Below the pieces are notes generated by a model. It worked only from the letters and a program-made list of their open reading frames with translations. It made no database searches and was not told the DNA's origin. From contig QJNS01000006.1 in the NCBI GenBank assembly GCA_004154925.1, forward strand, positions 248,001 through 312,000: a stretch of 64,000 nucleotides of DNA, given 5' to 3'. Source of the stretch: Monosporascus cannonballus. Its lineage: Eukaryota; Ascomycota; Sordariomycetes; Xylariales. Of the stretch, positions 1 through 14,400 are shown piece after piece; position 1 is the first letter of the stretch; every line of letters begins with the position of its first letter. Position numbers and translations under genes: made by a program.

Positions 1-3000
1 TATATGCTAATATTAAATATACAGTTAATAACCTTATAAAACTTTTACGCCGTCGGTTTATTGGCTTTATATTAGGTATTATATTTAATAAATAAAGCCG
101 TATTTTACGAAAAAAATAAATTAATATAATATATAGTTTGATTTTTAAAAAATATTGTATTTTTTTCATTATTAAAATAAATTTTAGGAAACTTTTAATT
201 ATTTAAATTTTTTCGTTAATAATTAATTTAATTATTATTTAAATTATATTATTAATTAAGTTAAAAGAAAAATAACCAATTTTTATATTAGCAATTTTAT
301 ATTTTGCTTTTAATTTAATATTTATAAATACGAAAAAACTTAATTTAAAAAAATTTGACCATATAATTATTAAATAATATAATTATATTATTTTTAATTT
401 TAAATAAATATCGAATAATTAATTTTAAATTATTATATTAAATTTTTTTTCTAATAATAATATAATTTAATTATTATTAATAAAATATATTTATTATTAA
501 AATACAAAATATTTTTAATTTAAATATATTAATATCTATAATTTACGTTTTATGTTTTTTACTTATATATATTAATTTATTTATATAATAATTATTAATA
601 ATATTATAAAAAATAAAATTGCGAATTATAATAATTTTCGTTAAATCGGCGGCCTAACTAAATATAATTATAAGGCGGAAATCCGACGTTTTAATATTAA
701 TTATTTCGAAATTAATATTATTATTTTCCTTATACCTAAAAATTAACGTTCGAATTAAAAATATTTAAATTTTTTAATAATTAATATATCCGAATTCTTA
801 AATGATATTTTTTTAATTTAATTTAATAATTTATACTTTATTATTAAAATTATTATTTATATGAATAATAAGGCAAAAATTATGGATATCCGTAATTACT
901 TAATTAAAATTATAGCAAATCGGAAATATTTATTAAAAATTATAAAAAGAATTATTAAATTTTATAATTCCGAAATACCTTACGGAGACCAAATTTACGT
1001 ATATAATAACTTAAAGTAATTAAATAATTTTATTCGTATTATCGTATTTAGTATTATTTTTTAAATTAAATATAAATATTCCGGATATTAATTAAATAAT
1101 ATAATAAAATATATTATAAAATTTTTTAATTAAGGATTTATAATAATAATTCGATTAAATAATTTATAATTATAAATAAATTATATTATTTATATCTTTT
1201 TAAGCGTTTAATAAATATAAAGTTAAATTATTTATTTTTAAAAAAATTAAAATAATAAAAATAATTTAGGCCCGGCACATTAAAAACTGTATTATTTATA
1301 AAAACATAAAAATTATAATAAAAAGCGACGTAACGGATTTAAATAATAAGAAAAATAATACTTAATTTATTACAAATAATCTCGATTAAAACAAAATAAT
1401 TATCAAATTTTAATTTTAATTTTTGGCCGGCCAAAATATTATTCGTAAACTTTCGAAATAAAATAATTTTAATTTACGGTACCGGTTAAAAATAAGGCCT
1501 TAATAATATACGTTATTTAACGGCAAATATATAAATAAGGCGATTTTAACATATTTAAAAAAAACGAAATTATTATATTAAAAAAGGAGTATAATAACGT
1601 AATTCCGGCTGGATTTTATTATAATATATATACGCTTAATTTTCTTTATATACGCGAATTTTTAAACTCGAAAATATTTGCGTAAAAATAATTAAAAGCC
1701 GGTTCGGTAAAAACGGCTATTTAAAAAATAATAAAGTCTTAATATAAATAATAAATAAATAAATTATTTTTTATACGGTTATTTTGATTTAAGGGTAAAA
1801 AGACAAAATAAATATTTATTTTTATTAAATTTAAACAATTTTTAATTAATAATCTTTTGAATAAATTAAACGAAATTAAAGGTTTATATTTAATTTAAAA
1901 TATAATTAACTTAATTAAAACGGTTCTTGGTTTCGATAAATAATAATATTAAGATATTTTAAAAAACTGCTTATTTTTAATATTTTATATAATATACGAA
2001 AAAATTATATTATTAATTTTACAAAAAATATAAATAATTTTCCGTAAGCGGCAAAATTTGCTTAATCGAAAATAACGGCGCTATATTTTTATACCGTAAA
2101 CCGATTTATATAAATTACGGATTATTATTACGTTATAAATTTGAAAAATATCGAAAAAAATTATAAGGCCGCCTGAAATCGTTTTCCGTCTTAATTAAAA
2201 TATACCGTATATAATTATTCGGTTTAAATTAATAATTAATAATTTAATGGTAATCCTAATAATTTAAATATTAAATCGGCATATAATTTATATATTTTCG
2301 CAATTTGGAATCGTAATTTCGGTTATAATAATATTTATACCTATATGCCTAATTTGTAATATATTAAATAATTCCGATTAAAAACCTATTTCGTTTTTTA
2401 TTTATAATATTAATATAAAATTTATTATTTTTTAAATATTTTGAATATTTTAACCTTATTTTTATTATTATATTTATATTCGCATAATTCGTTTATTTTC
2501 GTATTATTACCGGAATCGCCGGCGTCGCCAAAATATAATAATTTATAGCTTAATATTATAAATAATATATCGGAAAAAAATGGAAATAATAATTTTTATT
2601 AAAATTAAATAATTACGTATTAAAAATAAACAATATTTGTCGGATAATAATATTAATAATAAATTAAAAAATAATTACGATATTAAATTAAAAAATAAAA
2701 AACGAAATTCCGCCAATTTTAATTAAAGCCGACAACAAAAAATATATTCGGTTTCGGCGCGGCGTTACGGTCGTAAAACGCGATAATTATAAATATTTAT
2801 ATAATATTAATTAAAATTATTAATATATTATTTATTTATCAAATTTCTTATTTTTATTAATTTTTAATTCGTTAAACTTTATACGAAATATTAATTCGTT
2901 TTAATCCGGATTAATTATATATTATAATAAATATATAATAAATTCTTTTAACTCAAAAGATTAACGGAACTTTGTATTACGTAATTCGAATTATAATTTA

Positions 3001-3660
3001 TTACGGTTATTAACAAATTATCCCTTTAATTTTAGCTTTTAATTTATAACGCCAAATTAAAACTTTTTAATTTTTATTTTCCGGTTTTTTTCTTAAATTC
3101 GTTATATTAACTTTTAAAATATTTTTATTTTTTTTAACTTTTAAAATATTTTAATTGAGATCAAATAATTAAAATAAATAAGTAATTATATAAATAAATA
3201 AATAATATAAATAATTTTTCGTTAATATTAAAAAAAAAATATTTTTATTATTAATATAATTATTCTGGTCTCCGTTTTTTTAAATATTAATGCGAAATAT
3301 TTAAAATCCCGGATTTGTAATAAATCCTTATTAATTACGCTTTATAACTTTATCCTTTTATAATTAAAATTAATATCTGTTAATATACGATCCTAATTAA
3401 TATTTTTCGAAACCGCCCATATACTTTATTATTATTTTGTTAAAAATTTTGGTAATTATTTCTTTTTCGAATTAAGGCTTTTTAGTTCCTTTAATAAAGG
3501 TCGACGGCCGGATTTAGTTTTTTTTCCTTTCGCCGCGTTTTTTCTTTGTCGGCGTAATTAAATCCCCGGCTGGTTTTAGGAATTCCTTTATATTAAAATC
3601 TTATATAAATTTAATAATAATGAAATATTCCGGGTAACCGCCGAAGTCCTTAATATTAAT
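1..3660. mobile_element. RIP-degraded transposon relic, class unresolved
   Basis: Very AT-rich sequence with scarce CA/TG and retained CG. No LTR, inverted terminal repeat or diagnostic catalytic motif was recognised. On the minus strand a readable stretch at about 3,580-3,430 contains ADKEKTRRKEKKLNPAVDLY followed by a Lys/Arg/Asn-rich segment interrupted by TAA stops. Further along the same strand, at about 1,510-1,400, a segment reading IKALFLTGTVN then NYFISKVYE resembles the region around a retroviral-type protease, but the catalytic Asp is not there. On the plus strand about 840-1,010 also reads openly for nearly 60 codons. I infer a transposon because the mutation pattern matches the identified elements. 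The left end lies outside the window. Confidence 0.45.
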
Positions 3661-6600
3661 ACTAAATATGGCGTAATACTTAAAAGTCTAATGTTTATAT
3701 AAAGTTATTTGCTCGGCAATTAATTACGTATAATTACGAATTTTCTTTTCGTTTAATATTATAAAAATAACATTTATATAATATATATCATAAAATATAT
3801 TATAATTTTACATTTGTCATATTCGGAATTACAAAATTATTATATCCCTAATATTATTTATATTATATAAATCGTTATAAATTATAAATTCCCGAAAACG
3901 GCTAACGGCTCGAATTATACGGTTTTTTAAAAAAATATTTACCAGTTAAATTTATAATATAAAAAACGTTTATTTCGCGGTATTAAAGATTTATTATCCA
4001 ATAATCCGTATTATCCGTATCAATAATCTTATTATTATATTTTAATATAAAAAAACGAATAATATTATATATTATTTAATACTTTCTTAAGAATTTGATA
4101 AAAATAAGATTTATAAATTATTAAAATATATAAATACATTTTTTATTAACTTTATATAAATTATATATATATAATTAATGTCCCGGAATATTTATTTAAA
4201 TATTATTTTAAAATTATTGTAAATAAAATATATATTAATATATATATAACGGTAAATAACTTATATTTTTTGGCATATAATATTAAAACTTATTTTATAA
4301 AAACCTTATAATATTAAAATTTTATCGACTAATTATTTGATTTAAAAAAGACTTATTTTATAAGTTGAAACGAAATTTAAAAAAACAATATATATAATAG
4401 GAAATAAAGTATAAAAAACAATACCGTAATTAATATAATTCGTATCGAAAACCAACTTAATATCGTTATAATTTTTATATACGTTTTAATTTTTCATTAA
4501 ATTATTATATATTTTCCAAATATAATTACCGTATTTTGCTTCATTAAATAATAATAATATCATAATAATAATTACATAATAATAAATATATATAAATAAT
4601 TATAATTAGACAATTTAATAATATTATCAGCTTACCGATATAAATTCGGCTTAATTAAAACCAAAAATATAAATAAAAAATAAAAAATAGAATAAATAAA
4701 ATAAGGTTTATATATTAAATAATTACCGAATATTTTATTAATATAAGTAAAAAATATATAAAAAATAATAATATATAAATAAAATTTATAAATAATTAAT
4801 AAATTATGAAAATAATTTAAGATAATATATGATCAAAATTAAAATATATATAAATTTTAAGATTATATAATTATAAATATATAAATTACTAAATTTACAT
4901 AAATTATTAAATATAAATAAAAAAATTAACATTATTTTTTATAATAAAATAATAACATATAAAAATCTTTTAAAAATTATATACAAAGTATATAAAATAT
5001 ATATTATATTATAAATCTCTTAATATAATTTATAAAGAATTTCGATTAAATATATATTAAATATAATTATTATAATTATTTAATACATAATTAATATTAT
5101 TTATTTAATTATAATCTTTTATAATTCCAATTATTTATTATATTTTCATATATAAAATTACGTTATTTATAACCTAATAATTATTAATTAATTTCTTTAT
5201 TTAATACCCGAAATCCATATTATAATATATATTTTTATATATTTTAAGATATTATAAAGAATAAATAGATTCTTTGTTAATATAATAAACATAATTTCCG
5301 TTACTGTTCTTAATAATATATTCTGAATAAACTTAAAAAACTTTATTCGCCCGGCTAAAAAAGTTAAATTTGTTAATAATATCCCCGAAAAATAATTTGC
5401 CCTTAAGAAATAATTTTAAAGATAAATAATAAGATTTCGGATTAAACAATAACCGGAACCGGTATTAAAATAATTTGCGAAAAAATAAAACCGACGGCGT
5501 AATTCTAATTAAAACATATTTATATTAATTAAAGAACGTTTAATTATTTTAAGATATAAAATATTCCTTACAGAAAATGCATATTATACGTAATTAATTC
5601 TAAATATTAAATATATATTATAAAATTATATTACTATAGCGGAAAAAAAATAAAAACCTTATATTTTAATATTAATATAAATATATATTAATTAAAAATC
5701 TTATAATTATTGAAAATTTATAAATTTGGTAATATTACGAAAAGTTTATATTACGAATAAGGTTTTTTATTACGGAAAAATACAGTCTTTATATATATAT
5801 TAAATATTAATAATATAATTCGAGATATTTTTTATAATAATAACGGGCAAAATAAAATTTATATTATAGCCGATTATACCGGCCCTATAACGTAATAAAT
5901 TATTAAATTAATTATGGATTTTTAATTAATTATAATTCTCGTAATTTAACGTAAAAATTATATAAATTAGATATTATATAAACGATATAAAAAAGGTTTA
6001 TAATTTTATAAATAAAGCCGCCTAATTAAAAAATATATATTATATAATTATTTTATTGATATTATAATTTACGAAGTTATACGGGTAATAAATAAATAAA
6101 TTACTTATAAAAATGCTGTAAAAATTATTTATATATAATTTCCAAATATTCGGTATTATTATATAATTCGAATAAATTTTTTTAAAAGGATTTAAATATA
6201 AATATTACGTTTAAAACAAATAAAATCTTAAGATCCGAAAACGTAAAAAATATTATTAATATAAAAATTATAATAACGCGCGAAAAAAAGTAAAATAAAA
6301 GAAAAAGATTATACAAAATATTTAAAAATATTAATTGGTAAATTAATTATAAACGGGATATATAAGTTAACCCGAAATTATGCGTTATATTTAGTTATAA
6401 ATAATATAATATTTTTATATAACCTTACAAAAAATAAAACGTTCGAACGGAATATAATTAATTAAAATTACGTAAATTATAAATTTAATTACTTATATTA
6501 ATTTCGTTAATAATTATGTTATACATTATATCGTAAAATATTATTTTTTTATCCGTAATTTTATTACCGGAAATAAATAAGAAATATTAATATAATAATT

Positions 6601-6689
6601 AAGTAATTATAATAATATATAAAATAATTTTAAAATTAATTAATTCAGATTACGTAAATAACAAAATTATATTAATATTAAAATTATAA

Positions 6690-7410
6690 TATAAATATTA
6701 TATTACTTATAAAAAGGTATAAAATGATAAAAAAGTAAAAAATTATATTAACGGTTCGTTTTTATCCGATAAATCCTTATTTTGTTTATTTAACGATAAT
6801 AATGACGATAATAAACCGCTTTAATTAAAATTATTAATTAAGTTATCGACAATTTGCACTATAAGATTATAACTTTTTTTCGTATATAAAATATTACGTT
6901 CGTCCGGAATTAAATTATTTTTAATAAATTCGGTATTAAAAGCTTTTCGAATAATTACGTTAAAATTATTTATAAATTAATTTTTGTTTTTTGCCGTATT
7001 TAGCTAATTAAGTTTATTTATGGTGTTAATAATAAGTACGGTATTATTAAAATTAATAAATTTAATTTTTATAACTTTACGGGCCGCGGCCAAAATATTC
7101 TCGGAATCCTAGCCGTTTTTTTAAGTCCGAAACGGATATTTTTCAATAAACCAAAAATTCCGAAACAAAAAATGGGCGTATTCGAAAATTTCGTTACGAA
7201 AATCTTAAATAACATAACGCTTATTTTGCAAAAAAGCATAACGGGCATAAAATTCGCATTATAAAGATATACGGTACCTAATTAAAAATAAATTTTGGGA
7301 AGAAATAATATTAATATTATATATATTATTTTTCGATTGGCGGAATTTGTTAATAAATTATAAATTACAATATTTGCTTTTTTAATTAAATATTTGCTAT
7401 ATTTTCTTCT
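6690..7410 (-). pseudogene. Coding relic with Cys-type motif and helical tail
   Basis: A single minus-strand frame can be followed for about 240 codons; its roughly eight stops are TAA or TAG, which RIP makes from CAA or CAG. The N-terminal part has one surviving Cys in the order CEFYARYAFLQNKRY, where the Tyr residues are readily derived from Cys by TGY to TAY, so an ancestral CxxC is plausible. The rest is rich in Asn, Lys, Leu and Ile with a few Gln and looks helical. The architecture, Cys-rich start then helical tail, resembles the antisense frames of the chromoviruses further right. The product is unknown. I cannot tell whether this is the antisense frame of a plus-strand element or the main frame of a minus-strand one. 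Confidence 0.4.
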
Positions 7411-9939
7411 TAAATTTTATCGGAATTAAATTTAATATTAAGATTAAATTAATTAATACTTAATTTAATATTATAAAACGTAATATCTAATGAAAATAAA
7501 ACATTTTTTTACAGTAATTAAATTAATCGGCCTTATAAAAAAATAATAATATCGGTATTAACCGTTTAACGTAATTAACGTCGTTATAGTATATAATATA
7601 TAAAAAGCATAAATAAATTTAGATTTTTTAAAAAAAACGGTAATAATCTTGATATTTTTTGTCGGTAAAAACGGTATTAATTAATAATGAATTATTGTTT
7701 TTAATAAGGTTAAAAAATTATCGCCTTATAAAATATCGGCCGCATTAAAAATATCTTTAATCCCGTAATTATCTAATAAAAAGGTTTTATTGGGTATATT
7801 TTAATTAACATTACGTTATTTAAAAAGTAATATAAATAAATTATATTTCCGAATTAAAACATAAAATATTTACGAATTATTTATTAAATAATTTATATTA
7901 TTCGGTAATATATTATTAATAAATAATAATAAAACATTTTCGTCGAAAAAATCCTTATTTATTAATACGTTTTAATTAAAACCTTGTAATATTTCTCTTA
8001 TTTATCCAGCGCGACCAAGATATTTAGAAATTATTTTATACGTAATAAATTCAAATTTGACGACGGTTAACTAAAAATATATATATTTTATAAATTCGGT
8101 AAATCCGGTTTTTGAAAAAAGGTTTTTAATTAAAGTATTGCGGAAAGCTTTATATATATTAAACTCCTTTATTATAAGTAATTTGTATTAGGTACGTAAT
8201 TTTTACAAAAATAACGTAAATATGCAAATATTATACATATAAAAAATAAAAGGTTCGAAAAGGTAGAATTTGTTAATTTTTAATATAATTACGTTATTTT
8301 ATTTAAGAATTAATAATCGTTTTTAAAATTACTTATATTTTATATATATTCGCAATATTATCCGGCTAATATATACATGTTAATATAAATAAGAAATTTA
8401 TTTATCTGTAAAATAAAATAAAAATAAAAACAATTATTATTTCCTATTATATAAATCAATTATTTCGGATTAATTAGCTTATATTTTCCGAATATAATTA
8501 ATTATTTTCTGATTTTTAAAAATAAAATAAAAATATTTCAAAAACCGATAAAAATTTTTTTAATTCATATATTTTTTAAAAATATTTTCGATAAACGTTA
8601 TAGGTACCGTCGATAATATCTTTATTTTCGTTAATTATATTTAATAAAATCGAATAACGTTTATTTTATGGAATATATTTTAATTTAAAAAATTTAAGAA
8701 ATATTTATTTATTATATTTATAAAACGTATTAATAAAAATAGAAAATTAAAATCCGGATAATATTAATTACGAATTAACAAAAATATTAAATAAAATCAG
8801 ATATTATTATAATGTTTTAAAAATTTATTTTATTTTATAATATTAATTAAGCCAAAATATAAATTATTTTAGTTTTTTTAAGGATACGGCTATAATAATA
8901 AATAAAAGTAATAATAATATTTTATATAATAATATTATATTAAAACGTTACATTACGAATATAATTTTAAATATTAAAATTATCGTATTAAAATATAATA
9001 TCGCCTTATTACACTTAATTATAAAATATAATTTATTTTAATTAAAATTATATAATTATAAAAGAATTAATACTGTTATTTTAATTTTTATATTAATTAA
9101 ATTTTATTTTTATTTAATATATAATAATATTTATAAATATTTAACCTTTTTAATATATTAATATTATTCCGTAATAAATCCGAAAATAATAAAAACTTAT
9201 TCAATAAATATGGCAAATAATTATTATTAATTTTGGAAATTATTTTAATTATAATAATTAAATTTATAAAAAAATATATAAAAATATCCAGATTATTATT
9301 ATTACGGAATTATTTCATTTTTCGTTTCGTATTATATAAATCTTTTTTTAAAATATATAATTATTTAATTTAAAAATTTAAATTAATTAATGGCAAATAT
9401 TTTACAAAATATTAATTTTCGTTTAAAATAATATGGATTATTTTACTTTCGAATAATATTTTTTTTGGCGGGTAACGGAATTTAAGCTTTTTTGCGAAAG
9501 TTATAAATTTTCCGTATCATATATTATAGTATTTACGTATAATAATATCTTAATTAATCGGAATTAAAAATTCCTATTAATTTTTACATATTAATAATTT
9601 TTCATATTTTTTTAAAAACGTTAATTAATTAATTAATCCGAACGGTCAAATTAATAACTTGGCCTAAATTATTACAAAAAAACCAATTATAAATAAAATT
9701 TTTAAACGTTATGTTAATTTTTTTATATTAATGCTAGAAATTTAAGGTACGTATATTTTGTTTTAAAGGCTGAACGTAGTAAAATTAAAAGAATTCGGAT
9801 TTATCGTATTTTGAAAAAAGGAATAAAAACGTAATAGGTTCGGGTTATAACTATTATACGCGTTACGGTTTAAAAATGACAAATAAATCCTAATTAAAAC
9901 CAGAATAATATTAATAATAAGCTATAGCCAAAATAACGG

Positions 9940-9962
9940 TATATATATATATATATATATAT
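9940..9962. repeat. (AT)n microsatellite
   Basis: Uninterrupted alternating AT run of about 22 bases inside degraded transposon sequence. A similar run lies near 53,656-53,674. Confidence 0.9.
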
Positions 9963-10055
9963 TTATAAAAAAATGTTTTATTATTAAGTTATTACGGATT
10001 TTCGTTTTTTTGAAAAAACAAATATATTAAACGAAGCCGTTTTTACGTAATTATA

Positions 10056-10262
10056 ACTTAGGCCTCGCTGGCTCATTACGGGGATTTGGGATTTGATTGG
10101 TTAATATTTAGCGTTATGGAGCGGTATTTGAGTGACTTTGAAGAAATTGGGAAAACGAGCCAGGGAGGCCTGAGCTAGCTGAGGTAACAATTATCCTGGT
10201 GCTTACAGCTGCATATATACTGAAGCTCTTATAGTGGACCAAGCCATAACATGTACCTGATT
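10056..10262. other. Balanced-composition island with inverted repeat
   Basis: About 200 bases of nearly normal GC content sit between AT-rich relics, next to the 3' LTR of element B. They hold a 15-bp inverted repeat, 10,060-10,074 (AGGCCTCGCTGGCTC) and 10,157-10,171 (GAGCCAGGGAGGCCT), matching at 14 of 15 positions and separated by 82 bases. CA and TG are common here, so the island escaped RIP, as single-copy or very short repeats do. No ORF of note. It could be a fragment of unique DNA, a short non-autonomous element, or part of an LTR. Confidence 0.5.
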
Positions 10263-10296
10263 TTTGTTTTTATTTTTTCAAAAATTACAGTAATAA

Positions 10297-10727
10297 TGTA
10301 ATAAACCTGTTATATATCCACCTGGAGGTATAAGCAGTATCCGAAAAGGGTCTTGATTTGCAGGTAATAATAAGGCGAAAAATGATTTAGTATATTCATT
10401 AAAGAAATTTTAAGGTATTTTTCTTTTAATTAAAGAACGGTACAATTACTTTTGGCTTAAAACTTAAATTAATAATTAAAAAATAAAAAATTAAATAGGT
10501 AATTATTTATATAGGAAACCTAAAGCTTATATATCTTTCTTATCTTTTATATTTCTTATGGTTTTTGGGGATCTCGAAAAACCATGGTATTTATCGTTTA
10601 CGAATTTCCTAATATCTTTAGAAATTGACAAAAACCCGAGGTTTATCCGATAGAAGGTGGAGATCCCGAACGTCTCCAACTTTCTGGGCCTCCTTTAGGC
10701 CTAATGGAATCCTTTTTGAACGTAATA
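10297..10727 (-). repeat. 3' LTR of element B
   Basis: 431 bp, direct repeat of 17,160-17,589. The R/U5-like part (10,297 to about 10,560) matches the LTRs of element A. The outer part, with its GGGCC-rich stretch near 10,685-10,705, matches only the other B LTR. A pyrimidine run just inside (10,728-10,742) reads on the minus strand as an A/G-rich polypurine tract, as expected beside a 3' LTR. The 69-residue plus-strand ORF that overlaps this LTR is not taken as a gene. Confidence 0.93.
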
Positions 10728-10839
10728 TTATTCCTTTTTTTTCCAGGATTTTTGTCCCTAAAAATAAAAAAAGTAAATCCTTAATTTCTTTTCCTTTTTT
10801 GCGTTATAGCATTATATTTAATTATATCGGATAAACTTC

Positions 10840-11417
10840 GAAAACATATCAAAATTTTTACTAAAAATCGTTATAAACTAATTAAATCGATTTTTTAATT
10901 TAATTTCGAAATTATGCCGTATATACGTTATTTCGAAAAAAAGTTTTTTTGCAAAATATTAAAAAGTCGAAAAAATTATTAAAACTATTTGGCGGCCAAT
11001 ATTTAATCTTACGATAAAAATTATATTTCGCTTTTATCGTTTAAAAATATCCGGGCCGAAAAATTCCGGATAAACCGAAAAAAACGTTTAACTATTTAAT
11101 AACTTTAAAAATTATTTAATTATATTATTCGGTTAAATCGTTAATTTAAATAATTATATTCAAAAAAGGTATCGTTTATTTAAAAAGGGTTTAAAAATAT
11201 AGATAAATTAAAGGAATAAAAAAAACTAAATACGGAAAAAGATCGTAAAAAAAAGGAATAAACATAATTTGTTTTAAAGTTAAATACGTTAATAAAGGTA
11301 TTTACTTTTTTTAATTAAAACGCCGTAAGGATTAATTTAAATAAAGGACCGTTATTACTTATAACTTTAGCCGTATTAAAAACGGTCGGTTAAGATTTTG
11401 GCGGTAAAACATTTTAA
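10840..11417 (+). pseudogene. Antisense ORF relic of element B
   Basis: A plus-strand frame, opposite to gag-pol of B, can be followed in pieces and ends at TAA 11,415-11,417. Its end reads TLAVLKTVG, then a TAA at a Gln position, then DFGGKTF. This matches the end of the antisense frame in element A (TLAVLKIVGQDFGGKTS). Upstream of it lies a Lys-rich, probably coiled-coil stretch (about 11,170-11,290). The frame ends at about the position where the chromodomain-side pol frame ends on the other strand, so the two are convergent. The product is unknown. Shared position and shared protein end in two copies with different LTR U3 regions argue for a real gene of the element. Confidence 0.6.
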
Positions 11418-14400
11418 CCAGATCTATCGTATTTGTTAAATAATTAAGTGGTTTTTACATATTTTTTTATATAAGTATTTTTCTTATTTAATTAAATACT
11501 GGATTTTATTTTTAATTATTTTAGAATTTAATATTCGTTTAATTTCGTATTTATCAAAATTTTTTTCGAATTTTAAATTTATTTCCAATAAGGCGTTTTT
11601 AAGTATTAATTTAAATAAAAAATATAGAAAATAAAATATATCTTTTTATTTTTAAATAATAATAAATTATAATTAATTTTAGAAATAATTTCGTTAACTT
11701 TAAACGGTTTAAGCTTTTTGAAATTAAGTTTATCGCTAAGTTTTTTTATTTTGATTTATAAAATATTCGAAATTACGTTTTATTTTTGGCATAATAGGTA
11801 AACATTATTTCTTTTTGTTAAAATTAATTCCTTAATTTTTTTCTTATTATAATATTAAATTATCCGTTATTAAAAAAATTATAATTTATTTTGAAAACGG
11901 GCTTAGATCGTTTTAATCTTTATAATTAATATTTTTGCTTTTAAAATAATCGTAATAATTTTTGGGATTTTATTAAACGGTTATTTAAGTCGTTTTATTT
12001 TTATATTATATTCGTATATAGCTATATAAAGAAATACGCCCATATTTTCGTTAATTAATATATTATAAATAATTTATATTAATAATAAAAATTTTATCCA
12101 GTTATTTTGTTAATAATTAACGTAATTTCGCAAATATTATTTTAAGGTTTAATTTAATTTTTCAATTTAATTATCCGTTTAAAGATAATATGTTATTAAA
12201 AATTTAAATTTAATATTAATTTATTTAAAAAAGCTAATACCGAATTTTAAAATAAATAACGTATTTCGGTTTAAAACGATTTTTTCAGGTATTTTATACT
12301 TATTAAGGTATTATTTAATAAAAACGTAAGCTAATTATTTTGCCGTTATATTTCCTTTAAAAAATAAAAAGTATTTATATTTAATAAATTTATTAATAAT
12401 TATTTATATTCCGTCGTATTCGATTTTAATAAATTTATTAATAATTATTTATATTCCGTCGTATTCGATTTTAATAATTAAGTTTTTAAATAAAAATAAA
12501 TTAATAATAAAGTCCTAAATTATGGTATTTTATATTTTATTAGAAATATTAATAAGTTATAATAGCCCGTAAGGCTTATAGCGTATTGCCTTAACCTTAT
12601 TATAAACGTTATAATTTTTAATAATTATTTTAACTTTACGGTATATCTTAAGAAAATCGTATTTCTTTTGTAATTATTAAATAATTTTAAAAATTCCTTG
12701 GTATTTATGCAATAAGTTCTTATAGAATTCCTTTACGAATTATTTTTGTTAATCCTTAGGAACATAAATTTTGCCATAATATAATAACTAATCTTTGGGT
12801 TATTTTTTTTAATTATTGGATTTTTTTTGTTTTTTTATATTGTAAAAATTCCGTAACCGTATTAAAAGTTCGGTAATTAATTTTTTTATTATCTTATATA
12901 AATATATAATTTTATCTTTATTATATTATAATATTTATATATTTTTTTTTTGGAAATTTTGAAATCATAATTTCCTTTACGACTAAAAATATCCGCTTGG
13001 ATATTTTTTTTAATATAATATATTTTAAAATTAAATCTGGACAAAAAAATCCATTATTTTTTATATCGTTTATTTAGTTTTTGGGCTTTTATAAATTGCG
13101 TGAAATTTTTTTAATTAAAATAAATATCGAAAAATTTTTTTATTCCGTTAAAAAAAATCTTATTCCTTAAAAATATTAATAATTATTAATAATTTTTTTT
13201 CGTAAATCTGATATTTAAATTCTGTATTTCGGAATATTTTAAAGTAATATATTATTAAATATTATTTATCGTTACTTTTTTACTGTTTCAAAATTACGCC
13301 TAAGGCATATTTTAAAACATTTATTTTTAATCATTTCATTTAATCTAGATTTGGCATTTTTACGATAAGTCCGTTAATAATTACTTTTTTTAATTCCCGG
13401 AACGTTTTTTTTACTTCCTTTAAAAATTCGAATTTTTTCTTAATATATTCTTTAATAATAAGTTTCGTTAAAGGCCTAATTATATTTTTATATCCTTTGA
13501 TTAAATCGTATACGTAACCCGTAAATCCTAAAATCTATCGGATATTTATAACGGTCGCCTTATTAAGAATAAATTAATCCTTAATTATTTCCAACTTAAA
13601 ACGTTAAATTTAAATTTATCCTAATATAAAAATAAATCCTAAAAAAATTTAATTTCTGAATATACTATATATTTTTAATAAGGTTAATTCAAATATTAAT
13701 TTCGTTCAAAATTTTAAATATTTAAGTAATATATTTTTTGTACTTTTTTAAGGTTTCGGAATAAATAAAGATATCGTCAAAATAAATAAATACAAATTTA
13801 TCGAAAAATTATCGGAAAATAATTATTACTAAATTTTGGAAACTGGCGGAAACGTTAATAAATCCCATAGGTATTACTTTATATTCGTAAAATCCATATA
13901 TTATCTTAAATACCGTTTTTTATTTCTTTCTTTCGGCCATTTTAATATAATAATAATTATCGCGAAAATTAAATGCTATAAATTATTTAACTTTATTAAT
14001 ATTTTCCTTTAAGGTATTTATAAAAATTAAAAAATATCCGTTTTTAATCGTAATATTATTTAATTATTTATAATCGATTACTTTTCGATAAATAAAATCT
14101 TTATTTTTATTAATCCATTATTTATTATTTTTAGTTTTTAATATTATAAAAATTAAATATTTAATAAAGGAATTAAAAAAATAAATATATCCTTTTTTCA
14201 AATTTAGTTATATATTTTTCTATAAAGTGTTTAATTTTTTTAGGTTTATATAATAAATTATATAAAACTTAAGATAATACCTCTTTTTAATAGGTATCCG
14301 GTAATCCCATTAACCGTATAACGGTATTTCGTAATTTTCTTTATCCTTAAATAATTTTTTAAATTTTTGATATTCCGGAAATACCGTAAAGATCTAATTA

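Larger units (their letters stand above)
3661..10055. mobile_element. Old AT-rich transposon relic(s), unresolved
   Basis: About 6.4 kb of AT-rich, stop-laden sequence. No LTR pair or inverted terminal repeat was found by eye. Only one coding trace stands out (minus strand, about 6,690-7,410, listed separately). Bases 3,780-5,000 are almost pure A/T with nothing recognisable. Bases 8,500-9,700 read T/A-rich on both strands; a long plus-strand frame broken by stops can be followed but resembles no family I can name. A short segment near 8,200 resembles 17,670-17,740, suggesting both derive from one repeat. A run of alternating AT lies at 9,940-9,962. Confidence 0.4.

Noticed and set aside
1400..1510. 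Retroviral-type protease in the left relic
   Set aside because: The catalytic Asp-Thr/Ser-Gly is not present (Leu-Thr-Gly) and a transition cannot explain it; noted only as a resemblance.
10625..10834. 69-codon plus-strand ORF at the left edge of element B
   Set aside because: It spans LTR sequence and the junction into the interior; the partner LTR lacks it. Not a gene.
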